A DNA stretch of 22,387 bases. It comes from JAIOPA01 sp036522895 (GTDB lineage: Bacteria > Eisenbacteria > RBG-16-71-46). This document shows, one piece after another, positions 1 to 8,477 of this stretch. Both the position numbers and the translations under genes were made by a program. How positions within the stretch are numbered: position 1 is the stretch's first letter; every line of letters begins with the position of its first letter. Where the stretch lies: positions 1 through 22,387 of the forward strand of contig DATDEX010000058.1 of assembly GCA_036522895.1 (NCBI GenBank), given 5' to 3'. The notes under the pieces were generated by a model. The model searched no databases and was not told the origin of the DNA. It saw only the letters and a list, made by a program, of their open reading frames with translations.

Positions 1-1
1 A

Positions 2-1156
2 GCATGGCCGCCTCGCGCGCGGCGTCCCGCGCCCGAGGCGGCCATGCTCGCGCCCGAGGCGCCCGCGCTCGTCACGTTCACGACCGGGAGCACCGGCCGG
101 CCCAAGGCGGCCGAGCGCTCGCACGGATTCCTCTGGAGCCAGCACCTGGCGCTCGCCGAGCACATCCGGCTTCGCGAGGGCGACGTGGACATGCCGACGC
201 TGCCGGTGTTCGTGCTCAACAATCTCGCGTGCGGGGTGACGAGCGTGCTGCCCGATTTCGACCCGCGCCGCCCGGGTGACGTTCGGGCGGACGTGGTGCT
301 GGAGCAGATGCAGCGCGAGGGCGTGACCACGAGCAGCGGCTCGCCCATGTTCTATCAGCGGCTGGCCGAGGCGTGTCGCGCGAGCGGGCGTCGACTGCCA
401 CTGCGTGCGTTGTACACGGGCGGGGCGCCCGTCCTGCCGCCGCTCGTGCGAGCCCTCCGCGACCATGTTCCCGAAGTGCACGTGGTCTATGGCAGCACTG
501 AGGCGGAACCGATCGCGGGGATCGAGGGCGCCGAGATGCTCGCCGCGCTCGATCGCTCGCCCGGCATGGGCCTGTGCGTCGGCGCCCCGGTGCCGTCGGT
601 GGCATGTCGGCTCGCGCGCGTGCATGACGGGCCGATCGAGCTGGGAGCCGGCGGGTGGGCGGACTGGAGCGTACCCGCGGGCGAGCCGGGGGAGGTGTGC
701 GTGAGCGGCGCGCACGTGCTCGCGGGCTACCTCGACGATCCGCAATCCGATCGTGCGCAGAAGATCCACGACGGCGAGCGCGTCTGGCATCGCACCGGTG
801 ACGCCGCCCGCCTGGACGCGTCGGGCCGGCTGTGGCTCGTGGGGCGGGTGAGTCAGCGCGTCGTTCGCGCGGGAGTCACTTGGTGGCCGGGACCGGTGGA
901 GACGTTCGCGGTCGGGCTTCCCGGCGTGCGACATGCCGCGTACGTTGGGATGCCCGATCCCGCGCTCGGCCAGCGCGCGGTGCTCTGCGTGGAGTGCGAG
1001 GACGCGAGACTCGAACCCGCGAGCAAGCCGCGGCTCCGCGCCGACAGCGGCGCGCCCGTGGACGAACTGCGCGTGCTCGCGCACATCCCCCGCGACCCGC
1101 GACATGCGTCGAAGACCGATCTCGAGACGCTTCGGCGGCTGATCACCCCGCGCTGA
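2..1156 (+). CDS. OleC-like AMP-forming acyl ligase, 5' end missing
   Basis: The reading frame is open from the window edge, so the N-terminus lies upstream; an ATG at 44 falls too close to the first core motif to be the true start. The phosphate-binding A3 motif TFTTGSTGRPK is encoded at about 74-106. VYGSTE (484-501) is the A5 motif, HRTGD (about 788-802) the A7 region, and the C-terminus has a lysine in PRHASKTDLETL, where the A10 catalytic lysine sits. The stretch DVDMPTLPVFVLNN…GVTSVLPDFDP and the RH..K ending resemble OleC, the beta-lactone synthetase that adenylates beta-hydroxy acids in long-chain olefin synthesis; this is from memory of the family. A general fatty-acyl-AMP/CoA ligase is the alternative. 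The other ole genes, if present, would lie upstream of this window. The next gene follows after 141 nt without clear coupling. Confidence 0.85.
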   Translation, partial: AWPPRARRPAPEAAMLAPEAPALVTFTTGSTGRPKAAERSHGFLWSQHLALAEHIRLREGDVDMPTLPVFVLNNLACGVTSVLPDFDPRRPGDVRADVVLEQMQREGVTTSSGSPMFYQRLAEACRASGRRLPLRALYTGGAPVLPPLVRALRDHVPEVHVVYGSTEAEPIAGIEGAEMLAALDRSPGMGLCVGAPVPSVACRLARVHDGPIELGAGGWADWSVPAGEPGEVCVSGAHVLAGYLDDPQSDRAQKIHDGERVWHRTGDAARLDASGRLWLVGRVSQRVVRAGVTWWPGPVETFAVGLPGVRHAAYVGMPDPALGQRAVLCVECEDARLEPASKPRLRADSGAPVDELRVLAHIPRDPRHASKTDLETLRRLITPR

Positions 1157-1297
1157 TCGATGTCTCGACGCGCGGTGGGGGTAACGCGGGTGGTGGCGCC
1201 GCGTGATCGGGGCGGGACGGCTGGACTCTCGTTTTCGTCAGATGCGCCTGAACAGCCGGCCTGGACCGCCGCACAGGGTCTTTGCTCTACTGGAGAC

Positions 1298-1738
1298 ATG
1301 ACGATCAAGCGATTGGACCACGTCAGCGTCGTCGTCGACGACCTTGCAGCCGCCGTCGAGTTCTTTACGACGCTCGGCATGACGCTCGAAGGCCAGGCGC
1401 CGGTCGAGGGCTCGTGGGTGGACCGCGTCAACGGGCTCGAAGGTGTCCGGGTCGACATCGTCATGATGCGGACGCCGGACGGGCACGGGCGGCTCGAGCT
1501 GACGAAGTTTCGCAATCCAGCACTGGTCGAGATCGAGCCGGCGATCGCACCGCCGAACACGTTGGGCCTGCGAAGCGTCATGTTCGCAGTGGAAAGCGTT
1601 GACGACACTGTCGCTCGCCTGCGCGCCATCGGCGCCGAACTCGTCGGCGAGGTGGTCCAGTACGAGGACAAGTACAGACTCTGCTACATGCGAGGCCCCG
1701 CGGGCATCATCGTCTCGCTCGCCGAGGAACTCTTCTGA
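1298..1738 (+). CDS. VOC (glyoxalase/bleomycin-resistance fold) family protein
   Basis: A 146-residue protein of the vicinal oxygen chelate fold with two paired beta-alpha-beta-beta-beta units. The frame is open further upstream, but the ATG at 1298 has GGAG at 1292-1295 and starts directly with the family's first strand (IKRLDHVSVVV). His8 and Glu67 (RLELTKF) occupy the first two classical metal-ligand positions. The third position, normally His in a 'GLRHVAF' strand, is Ser93 (LRSVMFAV), and the fourth, normally Glu in 'GIIVELAE', is Ser140 (GIIVSLAEE). The substrate is unknown. Members act as lyases, epimerases, dioxygenases or drug-binding proteins. With half the metal site changed, this copy may bind without catalysing or may use a different metal geometry. 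Family assignment is firm; function is open. Confidence 0.9.
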   Translation: MTIKRLDHVSVVVDDLAAAVEFFTTLGMTLEGQAPVEGSWVDRVNGLEGVRVDIVMMRTPDGHGRLELTKFRNPALVEIEPAIAPPNTLGLRSVMFAVESVDDTVARLRAIGAELVGEVVQYEDKYRLCYMRGPAGIIVSLAEELF

Positions 1739-1985
1739 ATCGTTAGCCGCGCGTGACGATTCTTGTTGACGGTTTTCCGGGCTCGGTCTGTCGCGCCTCG
1801 CGATCGGCTTGTAGATCCCCCTCCATCGCTCGCCGCTCGGGCACTGGCGGGCTCGTGCCGCCGCGGTGCGCAAATTTGTGGTCGGGCCGCCTTTCGCGCG
1901 CCCACCGGGCGCGCGGGGAAGCCGCCAACGCTCATGGTAGAAGCAACGTTGCCCCCGCGACTGTCCCCAGCCGCGGAGATATTTC

Positions 1986-3083
1986 ATGAACATCTATTCC
2001 CTGTCGCATCTTTCGGACCACGCGTTGCTTCGCGACCTCGCCACCAGCGTCAAGCAAGACCGCGCCACGACCGCCACGATGCTGGCCCAGATCGCCGAGG
2101 TGGACGAGCGCCAGCTCTACCGGCCGGCTGCTTACGAGTCGATGTACTTGTACTGCTTGCATGAGCTGCGCATGTCGGAAGACGTGGCCTACATGCGCAT
2201 CCGGGCGGCACGGGCGGCAAGGAAGTTCCCGGGCCTCTTTGCGGCCGTGGCCGACGGGAGGCTCCACCTGACCGCCGTGCTCCAGCTGGCGCCGCACCTG
2301 ACCGCGGAGACGGCCACCGCGCTCATCGCCGAGGCCTCGCACAAGACCAAGGCCAAGATCGAGCTCCTGCTCGCGGGCAAGTTCCCAAAGCCGGATCTGC
2401 CGACCGTCATCCGACCCGTCGCGACCGCGGTGGTCACGAATGTGGCATCCGCCAAACCAGAGGCAGCTACCACGATGCAACTCGTTCCAGAACCAGTTGT
2501 CCCATCGCATGGGCCGAATCAGGCTGTCCCGATGGAGCCACTTGCGATAACTACTGTCGCTCCCGCTCGCGGGAAGCTGTCACCGCTCTCGCCCGGTCGG
2601 TTCGCTCTGCAAGCCACCGTCGACCAGGAAACGCACGACGCGCTGCGCCAGGCGCAGGAGTTGCTCGGTCACTCCGTGCCGTCGGGCGATCTCGCGACCG
2701 TGATCAAGAACGCCGCACTCGCATACGTGGAGCTACTCGAAAAGCACAAGTTCGCGAAATGCCGGTGGCCGCGACCGCAGCGAGGCCTCGCGAAAGGCCG
2801 GCACATTCCCGCCGAGGTCAAGCGCAAGGTGCGGGAGCGCGACGGCGGCCAATGCACGTTCGTGAGCGAGCACGGGAAACGCTGCGAAGCGCGCAGAGGC
2901 TTGGAGTTCGATCATATCGAAGCCGTCGCGCGCGGAGGAGTCGCGACCCTGAGTAACATCAGACTACGTTGCCGCGCGCACAACCAGTACACCGCCGAGT
3001 GCACGTTCGGCGCCGGGTTCATGCAAGGCAAGCGAGCGCAGTCGAAGTCCAGCGCGGCGCGGGCCGCACATCAGGACCTGTGA
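1986..3083 (+). CDS. HNH endonuclease-type protein
   Basis: A 365-residue protein starting at ATG 1986 with GGAG at 1975-1978. Residues 1-140 are a helical domain (LSDHALLRDL…, AAYESMYLYCLHELRMSEDVAYMRIRAARAARKFP). It belongs to a large bacterial family that pairs such a region with a C-terminal HNH nuclease. Residues about 160-200 are a Pro/Ala-rich linker and about 280-350 the HNH domain. That domain has a Cys pair (QCTF and RCEARRG), the metal-binding EFDHIE (Asp309-His310), Asn324 and RCRAHN (His332). All key residues are present, so it is probably active on DNA. Members are often multi-copy and their biological role is unclear; host defence, mobile DNA and competence have all been considered. 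Its last 13 nt overlap the 3' end of the convergent transporter gene. Confidence 0.9.
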   Translation: MNIYSLSHLSDHALLRDLATSVKQDRATTATMLAQIAEVDERQLYRPAAYESMYLYCLHELRMSEDVAYMRIRAARAARKFPGLFAAVADGRLHLTAVLQLAPHLTAETATALIAEASHKTKAKIELLLAGKFPKPDLPTVIRPVATAVVTNVASAKPEAATTMQLVPEPVVPSHGPNQAVPMEPLAITTVAPARGKLSPLSPGRFALQATVDQETHDALRQAQELLGHSVPSGDLATVIKNAALAYVELLEKHKFAKCRWPRPQRGLAKGRHIPAEVKRKVRERDGGQCTFVSEHGKRCEARRGLEFDHIEAVARGGVATLSNIRLRCRAHNQYTAECTFGAGFMQGKRAQSKSSAARAAHQDL

Positions 3084-5284
3084 CCCGGCCACCACCAGTT
3101 CCACCGCCCCGACACCTTCATCAGCGCCGGCACGAGCACGATCCGGATGAGCGTGGCGTCCAGCGCGACGGCAAACGCGAGCCCGAGCCCGAACTCGCGC
3201 GTCGGGACGAGTCGCGTGAAGCCGAATGCTGCAAAAATCGAGATCATGACCAGCGCCGCGCTCGTGATGATGCCTCCGGTCCGCGCGAGCCCGGCGGCGA
3301 CGGCCTGATCGTTGTCGCCCGTGCGCGCATACTCTTCGCGAACGCGGCTCAACAGAAATACTTCGTAGTCCATCGAGAGCCCGAAAAGAATCGTGAATAA
3401 CATGAGTACAATAAAAGAATTCAAGCCGCCTGGCGGCGTGAGGCCGATCAGGCGCGCCCCGAGCCCGTCCTGGAACACGAGCACCAGGAATCCATAGGCG
3501 GCGAGCACCGAGACCGCGTTCAGAATGGTGGCTTTGAGCGCAATGAAAATCGACCGGAGCATGAACGCGAGCAGCAGGAACGTGCTCAAAATGACCGTCA
3601 GGATCACGCGCCGCGCGCTCGCGAACATCTCGTGGTCGAAGTCCTGCATGATCGCGGACGAGCCGCCCCAGCCGAACACGAGCCCGGCCCGTTCTGCGGC
3701 CGGCCAGCGGCGGGCGCGGAGCTCCGCGAGATAGAGCATCGTGGCCGGCGCCTCGGGGGCGCCGGGCGGCACGAGCGCCACGAGCCCCACCCGGCCGTCG
3801 CTCGAGAGCACGCGCGAGAGCGGCACGCGCAGCTCTTCCGGCGCGGCGCGCGCGTTCCGCTGCTCGGGCGGGAGCAGCATCGCGAGCGACAACACGCGGT
3901 GGAGTCCGAGCACGCGGCCGCTCCTGCCATCGGACTGGAGCTCACTCAACACCGGGAGCAACGCCCGGTAGCAGGTGTCGCTCGACAACGTGTACGGGCC
4001 GCGGGCCTCGACCGCGAGCACGATCGGGCCCATCCACCCCGGCGAGAAGTGGGTGCGGATCGCGTCGTACCCGCGGCGCGCCTCGGTGGATTCCGGCAGG
4101 TCGCCGGCGCCGATGTTCCAGCCCCGCATTCGCGGGAGCGGTGCCAGGAACACCGCGAGCACGGCGAGCGAGCCGGCGATGAACGCCCACGGCCGGCGCA
4201 TGACGCTCCCGGCCCAGCGCGACCAGAACGCCGACGGCGCCCCGGATCCCGCCGGGGTCGCACGCCGCGGCCAGTCGAGCGCGCGTCCCGAGAGCGTGAG
4301 CAGTAGCGGCAGCAGTGTCATCGTAGCGGCGACGGCCGCGATCACCACCAGCACGCCCCCGAGCGCGATCGCGTGCAGGAATGGCGCGCGCACGAGGAAG
4401 AGCGCGAGGAAGCCCACCGCCACCGTCGTACCCGAAAGCAGCACCGAGTGGGCCGCGGCATCGCGCGCCTCGCGCGCCGCGGCGGCCGAGTCCATGCCAC
4501 GGGCGCGCGCCTCGCGGTGGCGGCTCAGCACGAACAGCGCGTAGTCGACGCCCACGCCGAGCCCGATCATCGACACGACGTTCTGGGCGAACACGCTCAC
4601 CGCCAGCCGCGCGCTCAAGAGGTAGAGCCCGGCGAGCCCGATCGAGGTCGAGGCGAGCGCGAGCAGGATGGGAAGCACCGCCGCGAGCGGGGCCCCGAAC
4701 ACCACGAGCAGGATCACCGCCGTGATCGGCAGCGCGACGCGCTCCGCCGTGATGAGGTCCGAAGACGAGCGCTCGTCCAGGTCGTGCAGCATCGCGGTGG
4801 CGCCGGTAACCTCGGCATGCATCCCCGGCGGCAGCCCGCTCGCGCGCACCGCGGCGCGGAGCGGGCCGGTGAGGAGCTCGGTCGCGTAGAACGTCTCGAC
4901 CCGCGGCGTCACGATGAGCAGCGCGCTCCGGCCGTCATCGCCCATCAGCTCGGCGCGGGGGGAGTTCCACGCCGATTCGACGCGCGCGACCTGCGCCAGG
5001 GCCGAGAGCGAGTCCGTGAGCCGCTCGATCGCCGCCGCGAACGCGGGGTCGGAGCTATCGAGCGAGTCGGCGTGGACGACGAGCGGGAACTGGTACACGG
5101 TGCCGGCTCCGAAGCGGTCGCGGATCAGACGCGTGACCCGGTCCGAGCCGCTTCCGGGAATCGCGTCCGCGCCGCCCTGCAACACCGATGGCAGTCGCGC
5201 GGACAGCACCGCCGCGACGGCGATGACGATGGCCCATGCGGCGAGCGTCCAGCCGCGGCTCCGCGGTCCGGGAGACGGCGTCAC
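3071..5284 (-). CDS. MMPL/RND-family transporter
   Basis: A 737-residue inner-membrane protein of the MmpL branch of the RND superfamily, which exports lipids or other hydrophobic compounds using proton motive force. The open frame extends upstream, but that extension overlaps the neighbouring gene and looks non-coding, so I place the start at GTG 5284, just before the first membrane helix (residues 12-28). The layout is internally duplicated: helix, periplasmic loop of about 150 residues, five helices, then the same again. Each half has the Asp-Tyr pair used for proton relay in MmpL3-type proteins: GVDYALF (Asp247-Tyr248) and MDYEVFLLSR (about Asp639-Tyr640). It lies 31 nt downstream of the secreted protein gene at 5316-6884 and is probably co-transcribed with it. 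No clear Shine-Dalgarno precedes the GTG, so translation may depend on coupling. The substrate cannot be told from sequence. Confidence 0.88.
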   Translation of the reverse strand: MTPSPGPRSRGWTLAAWAIVIAVAAVLSARLPSVLQGGADAIPGSGSDRVTRLIRDRFGAGTVYQFPLVVHADSLDSSDPAFAAAIERLTDSLSALAQVARVESAWNSPRAELMGDDGRSALLIVTPRVETFYATELLTGPLRAAVRASGLPPGMHAEVTGATAMLHDLDERSSSDLITAERVALPITAVILLVVFGAPLAAVLPILLALASTSIGLAGLYLLSARLAVSVFAQNVVSMIGLGVGVDYALFVLSRHREARARGMDSAAAAREARDAAAHSVLLSGTTVAVGFLALFLVRAPFLHAIALGGVLVVIAAVAATMTLLPLLLTLSGRALDWPRRATPAGSGAPSAFWSRWAGSVMRRPWAFIAGSLAVLAVFLAPLPRMRGWNIGAGDLPESTEARRGYDAIRTHFSPGWMGPIVLAVEARGPYTLSSDTCYRALLPVLSELQSDGRSGRVLGLHRVLSLAMLLPPEQRNARAAPEELRVPLSRVLSSDGRVGLVALVPPGAPEAPATMLYLAELRARRWPAAERAGLVFGWGGSSAIMQDFDHEMFASARRVILTVILSTFLLLAFMLRSIFIALKATILNAVSVLAAYGFLVLVFQDGLGARLIGLTPPGGLNSFIVLMLFTILFGLSMDYEVFLLSRVREEYARTGDNDQAVAAGLARTGGIITSAALVMISIFAAFGFTRLVPTREFGLGLAFAVALDATLIRIVLVPALMKVSGRWNWWWPGHRS

Positions 5285-5315
5285 GGGCCGCAGTATCGCA
5301 CAGGCGCGAAACCCG

Positions 5316-6884
5316 CTACGGCAAGAGCACGACCCGCCGCACCACCGAGGCGCCGGACTGCGACAGCCGCACGAAATACATTCCCGCGGGGAGCGAGCGC
5401 GCTTCGCGCGCGAACGATTCGGTCCGCGGGCCAGGCCCGGCGGCGGGGATCGCGCGCACGGCCACGCGGCGGCCGGCCAGGTCCAGCAGCTCGAGCGTTG
5501 CGGGCCCCGAGGCCGGAAGCGATAACGCCACGGAGAGCTCGCCGCGGGCGGGGTTCGGGTAGACGGGGGCAAGCGCCAATCGCGCGCCGGTCCGATCACC
5601 CACGTCGAGCAGGCCGAGCGTGTTGGTGTCGAACGCCGTCTGGATCGTCTGATCGTAGTCCGCGAGCAGGTGGACGCTGTCCAATCGGTCGCTGCCACGC
5701 GCCACGATGATCGCGAGCACGACTTCCTGGACGTCGTTCGGGCTCATCGTGATCGGCCCCGCGCTCAGGAGCATGCGCTTGTCGGTGGCGAGCCCGTCGA
5801 CCCAGCCCGTGCCGGCCACGGGATCGCCGGCGAACATGAAGCGCGTGGGTTGGGATTGCGGATCGAGGACGACGTTCCCGAGCCGGTCCAGGCCGTGCAT
5901 GTTCCGAAAGCTCCCGGTCGCCGAGAGCGGATCGTCGCCATTGCGGTAACCCATGAACGCGGTCATCGGGAGTCGTGCGCCCCGCGCGGCGCTGTAGGGG
6001 CCCTGCAGCATGTCGTAGCCCACGGCGGGAGGTGTCGAGCCGTAGAGCGCGTCGGTGTTCGCGCCGTTGTAGCAGTAGCCCAGGCTCCGCGTGCTGTCGC
6101 AGCCGACGAGATCGTCCGAAAAGTTGCCGAGATCGGGGTCGGCCCAGAACGCGACGTGCATGTCGTCCAGGACCTGCGAGCCGCGGTTGATGATCTTGAA
6201 GCGCATGAACACCGAGTTGCCGAACGGTCCCGGCCGGTCGTACGCCCAGGTGGTCTGCTGAACCTCGACCCCGAGCGGCGCCGTGGAGCCCGCCTCGTCG
6301 ACGTGCGCTGACGGCGTGAAGTCGTTGTAGACGGACCAGCTCATCCGGTCACCGGAAATGTCGAGCGAGCCATCCGGGAGGATCGCGACGGCAGGCGCGC
6401 CGCGCGAGACGGCGTTGTTGTCGTAGTCGTCCCGGGCGGCGTCGCGATCGATCGTCGAAGTATAGGTGCGCTGGAGCTCCCATGTCTGAAGCTGAACGAG
6501 CCCGGGGGACTCGGGAACCCCCGACAACGCGCTCCCCGGCCGATACTCCTGGGAGTACTCGGCGACGGTCACGCGCGCGCCGCTCTGCACGAGCGCTCCG
6601 AGCCAGAGGCCCGAGGCGAAGACCACGCCGTTGGGCGAGTCCTTGGGGAAGCGAAGCCCGAAGTTCGTGCCCCCGGCCAGGTCGTAGGCGAACGCGCCGA
6701 AGTTCGTGAGGTCCATGTGCAGGGCATTCACGTCCATCGGGTGGGAGATGTCCATGTTCGAGACGGCGTTCGGCGCCGCTGGACCTTTGGGCGGTGAGGC
6801 GGTCGCGGCGATCGAGGGGGCCGCAATCCCGGCGCAAGCGGCGATCAGCAGCGGGGCGACGAGCGGGGCGGCAGGGTTGCGCAC
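5316..6884 (-). CDS. Secreted protein with FlgD-like / T9SS-type C-terminal module
   Basis: A 522-residue exported protein. I chose GTG 6884 because GGAGG lies just upstream (about 6888-6892) and the product then begins with a signal peptide (MRNPAAPLVAPLLIAACAGI…IAATA). Residues 40-430 form the large domain found in many FCB-group surface proteins, with a strand reading LRFPKDSPNGVVFASGLWLGA followed by VAEYSQEYRPGSA, and later GNSVFMRFKIINRGS and DMHVAFWADPDLG. I know no function for it. Residues about 435-522 are a C-terminal sorting or Ig-like module: LAPVYPNPARGE, LLDLAGRRVAVR, LPAGMYFVRL, VVRRVVLLP. Compared with the other FlgD-like tails in the window it lacks the WDG.D..G segment and resembles a classic T9SS type A domain more closely. 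It probably forms a transcription unit with the MMPL transporter downstream. Confidence 0.85.
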   Translation of the reverse strand: MRNPAAPLVAPLLIAACAGIAAPSIAATASPPKGPAAPNAVSNMDISHPMDVNALHMDLTNFGAFAYDLAGGTNFGLRFPKDSPNGVVFASGLWLGALVQSGARVTVAEYSQEYRPGSALSGVPESPGLVQLQTWELQRTYTSTIDRDAARDDYDNNAVSRGAPAVAILPDGSLDISGDRMSWSVYNDFTPSAHVDEAGSTAPLGVEVQQTTWAYDRPGPFGNSVFMRFKIINRGSQVLDDMHVAFWADPDLGNFSDDLVGCDSTRSLGYCYNGANTDALYGSTPPAVGYDMLQGPYSAARGARLPMTAFMGYRNGDDPLSATGSFRNMHGLDRLGNVVLDPQSQPTRFMFAGDPVAGTGWVDGLATDKRMLLSAGPITMSPNDVQEVVLAIIVARGSDRLDSVHLLADYDQTIQTAFDTNTLGLLDVGDRTGARLALAPVYPNPARGELSVALSLPASGPATLELLDLAGRRVAVRAIPAAGPGPRTESFAREARSLPAGMYFVRLSQSGASVVRRVVLLP

Positions 6885-6968
6885 GGTGCCTCCAGATGGA
6901 TGCCGAATCTCGGCTCGGGAGGTCCTAGCGTGGCGCCCGGCCGCGGCGCTGGGAGCGTAGTTCACGCA

Positions 6969-6997
6969 TCTCTATGAAGACAACGTCCGATACTCAA
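6969..6997 (-). promoter_or_regulatory. Candidate sigma70-type promoter for the 6884-3071 unit
   Basis: On the minus strand TTGAGT (6997-6992) and TAGAGA (6974-6969) are separated by exactly 17 nt, about 85 nt upstream of the GTG at 6884. The -10 resembles those I propose at 12135 and 20173. The rest of the 323-nt divergent gap (6885-7207) holds no gene I can support. I did not find a convincing promoter for the rightward gene at 7208. Confidence 0.4.
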
Positions 6998-7207
6998 TAC
7001 TAGAGCGCATGCCGGCCGGCGCCGAGCGATTCCGCGGCCGGTACGTGACGTCGCGTGTCCGCGCCCCGGCAGGACCTGCGGGCGCTCGCCCGGCGCGCTA
7101 CATTCCGCGGGATCCCGACGCCCCGGGTCGCCCTCGGGGAAGCGTCCGCAACGCTGGACCCGTCCGCGCGTTTCGTCACGTGAAGCACGCGTGCCCCGTG
7201 AGGCTCG

Positions 7208-7942
7208 ATGCCGCCCGTTGATCCTTCGCCTGATCCGATGCGCGATCCCGCGCCCGAGCATGCTCGCGAGTCGGAGATCCCGCGGGACGGCTTCGCGAAA
7301 AGTCTCGGCGGCTTCGGGCCGCTCGGGATCCTCGCGATGCTCGTCATCCTGCTCGTGGGGAATGGCCTGGTCGTTCCCGTGGCCGCGCTGCTCGTGCTCG
7401 CCTGGGTCCGCGTGACGCACACGCCGTGGCGCGACATCGGCTATGTCCGACCGCGGAGCTGGACGCTCACGGTCGCCGGCGGCATCGTGGCGGGGATCGC
7501 GTTCAAGCTGCTGATGAAGGCGGTCGTCATGCCGCTCTTCGGCGCGGACCCGGTGAACCACGCGTTCCACTACCTCGCCGGCAATCGCGCGGCGCTCCCG
7601 GGTGCGGTCTACGCGATGATCGTGAGCGCGGGCTTCGGCGAGGAGACGGTCTTCCGGGGCTATCTCTTCGAACGACTCGGAAAACTGTTCGGCTCCGGGA
7701 GACGAGGCAACGTGCTCGTGGTGCTCTCGAGCTCCGTGCTATTCGGGCTCGCGCACTACACGTCCCAGGGATGGACGGGCGTCGAGCAGGCCATGGTCAC
7801 CGGGCTCGTGTTCGGATCGATCCGGGCCGTCACCGGGAAGCTGCCCTTCAACATGGTTGCCCATGCCGCGTTCGATCTGACCGCGGTGGCGATTATTTAC
7901 CTGGACCTCGAGACAAGCATCGCCCACCTGGTGTTCCGGTAG
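7208..7942 (+). CDS. CPBP-family intramembrane glutamic protease
   Basis: A 244-residue multi-pass membrane protein starting at ATG 7208, with GTGAGG just upstream (7198-7203, tight spacing). The three motifs of the CPBP (CAAX protease and bacteriocin-processing, Rce1/Abi) family are all present: FGEETVFRG (Glu145-Glu146, Arg150), FGLAHY (Phe179, His183) and HAAFD (His219, Asp223). The catalytic site therefore looks intact. About 35 residues of charged, Pro-rich cytoplasmic tail precede the first helix (residues 38-50), and five to six further helices follow. Bacterial members are used in bacteriocin maturation or immunity, prenyl-protein-type cleavage and signalling. No bacteriocin-like gene is adjacent, so its target is unknown. 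It is convergent with the receiver gene at 7976, with 33 nt between the stop codons. Confidence 0.9.
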   Translation: MPPVDPSPDPMRDPAPEHARESEIPRDGFAKSLGGFGPLGILAMLVILLVGNGLVVPVAALLVLAWVRVTHTPWRDIGYVRPRSWTLTVAGGIVAGIAFKLLMKAVVMPLFGADPVNHAFHYLAGNRAALPGAVYAMIVSAGFGEETVFRGYLFERLGKLFGSGRRGNVLVVLSSSVLFGLAHYTSQGWTGVEQAMVTGLVFGSIRAVTGKLPFNMVAHAAFDLTAVAIIYLDLETSIAHLVFR

Positions 7943-7975
7943 GCGCGGGGGCGGCTGTCGACGGGAAGCGCCGAA

Positions 7976-8341
7976 TCAGGCGGCCAAGGCTCCGTTCACC
8001 TTGCCGATCAGCACGTCGAGCGCGAACGGCTTCTGGAGCGTGTCGAACGCGCCGAGCAGGTCCGCCACGTGGAGGGCCCGGGAGTGGAGCAGGCCGCCGC
8101 CCGAGATCGCGAGGATCTTGAGATCGGGCGATTCGCGGCGGAGCGTCGTGATGACCTCGAGGCCGTCCTGTTCGGGCATCATGATGTCGGTGATCACGAG
8201 ATCGAGCGGGCTCACCTTGGCGAGTCGGATCGCGTCCTTGCCGTGCCGCGCCTCGACCACCTCGTGGCCTTCCTTCTCGAGCACGTGACGCAGCAGCTCG
8301 CGGATCGGCTCCTCGTCGTCGATCACCAGAATCCGTGCCAT
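7976..8341 (-). CDS. Stand-alone CheY-like response-regulator receiver
   Basis: A 121-residue single receiver domain with no output domain. ATG 8341 is preceded by GGAGG (8346-8350). The acidic pair Asp8-Asp9 (LVIDDEEPIRE), the phospho-acceptor Asp52 (ITDIMMPEQDG), Ser80 in the conserved Thr/Ser position (AISGGG) and Lys104 (LQKPF) are all present, so it should be phosphorylated by a histidine kinase. No kinase gene lies in the window, so it is an orphan here. Such single-domain regulators work by protein-protein contact in chemotaxis, motility, sporulation-like phosphorelays or cell-cycle control. The partner cannot be deduced. Confidence 0.93.
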   Translation of the reverse strand: MARILVIDDEEPIRELLRHVLEKEGHEVVEARHGKDAIRLAKVSPLDLVITDIMMPEQDGLEVITTLRRESPDLKILAISGGGLLHSRALHVADLLGAFDTLQKPFALDVLIGKVNGALAA

Positions 8342-8477
8342 CCGACCTCCGCCGGGAAAGGGCTCGACGGAAAGGTTTTCGGCAGGATCGCCGGCAACTT
8401 GAGAGCTGGTGCGCAGCAGCGCCCATGAGGTCCCCAGTCCGCCGGCGTGGCTGGCCGCACCCGGAGCGGGCCAGGGG

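Noticed and set aside
1157..1297. N-terminal extension of the VOC gene from 1160
   Set aside because: The extension has no family similarity and the ATG at 1298 has a proper ribosome site and starts the fold.
1986..3083. HNH protein as part of a mobile intron or insertion element
   Set aside because: No intron-like flanks, inverted repeats or target duplication are visible, and the family commonly occurs as a free-standing gene.
5285..5698. Extended N-terminus for the MMPL transporter
   Set aside because: The extra ~138 residues overlap the C-terminal module of the upstream secreted protein and read as a Ser/Arg/Pro-rich shadow; GTG 5284 sits just before the first membrane helix.
8451..8474. 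CTGGCC…GGCCAG inverted repeat just beyond the stop of the PPC-like gene as a terminator
   Set aside because: Only six base pairs with a twelve-base loop and no T-tract on the minus strand.
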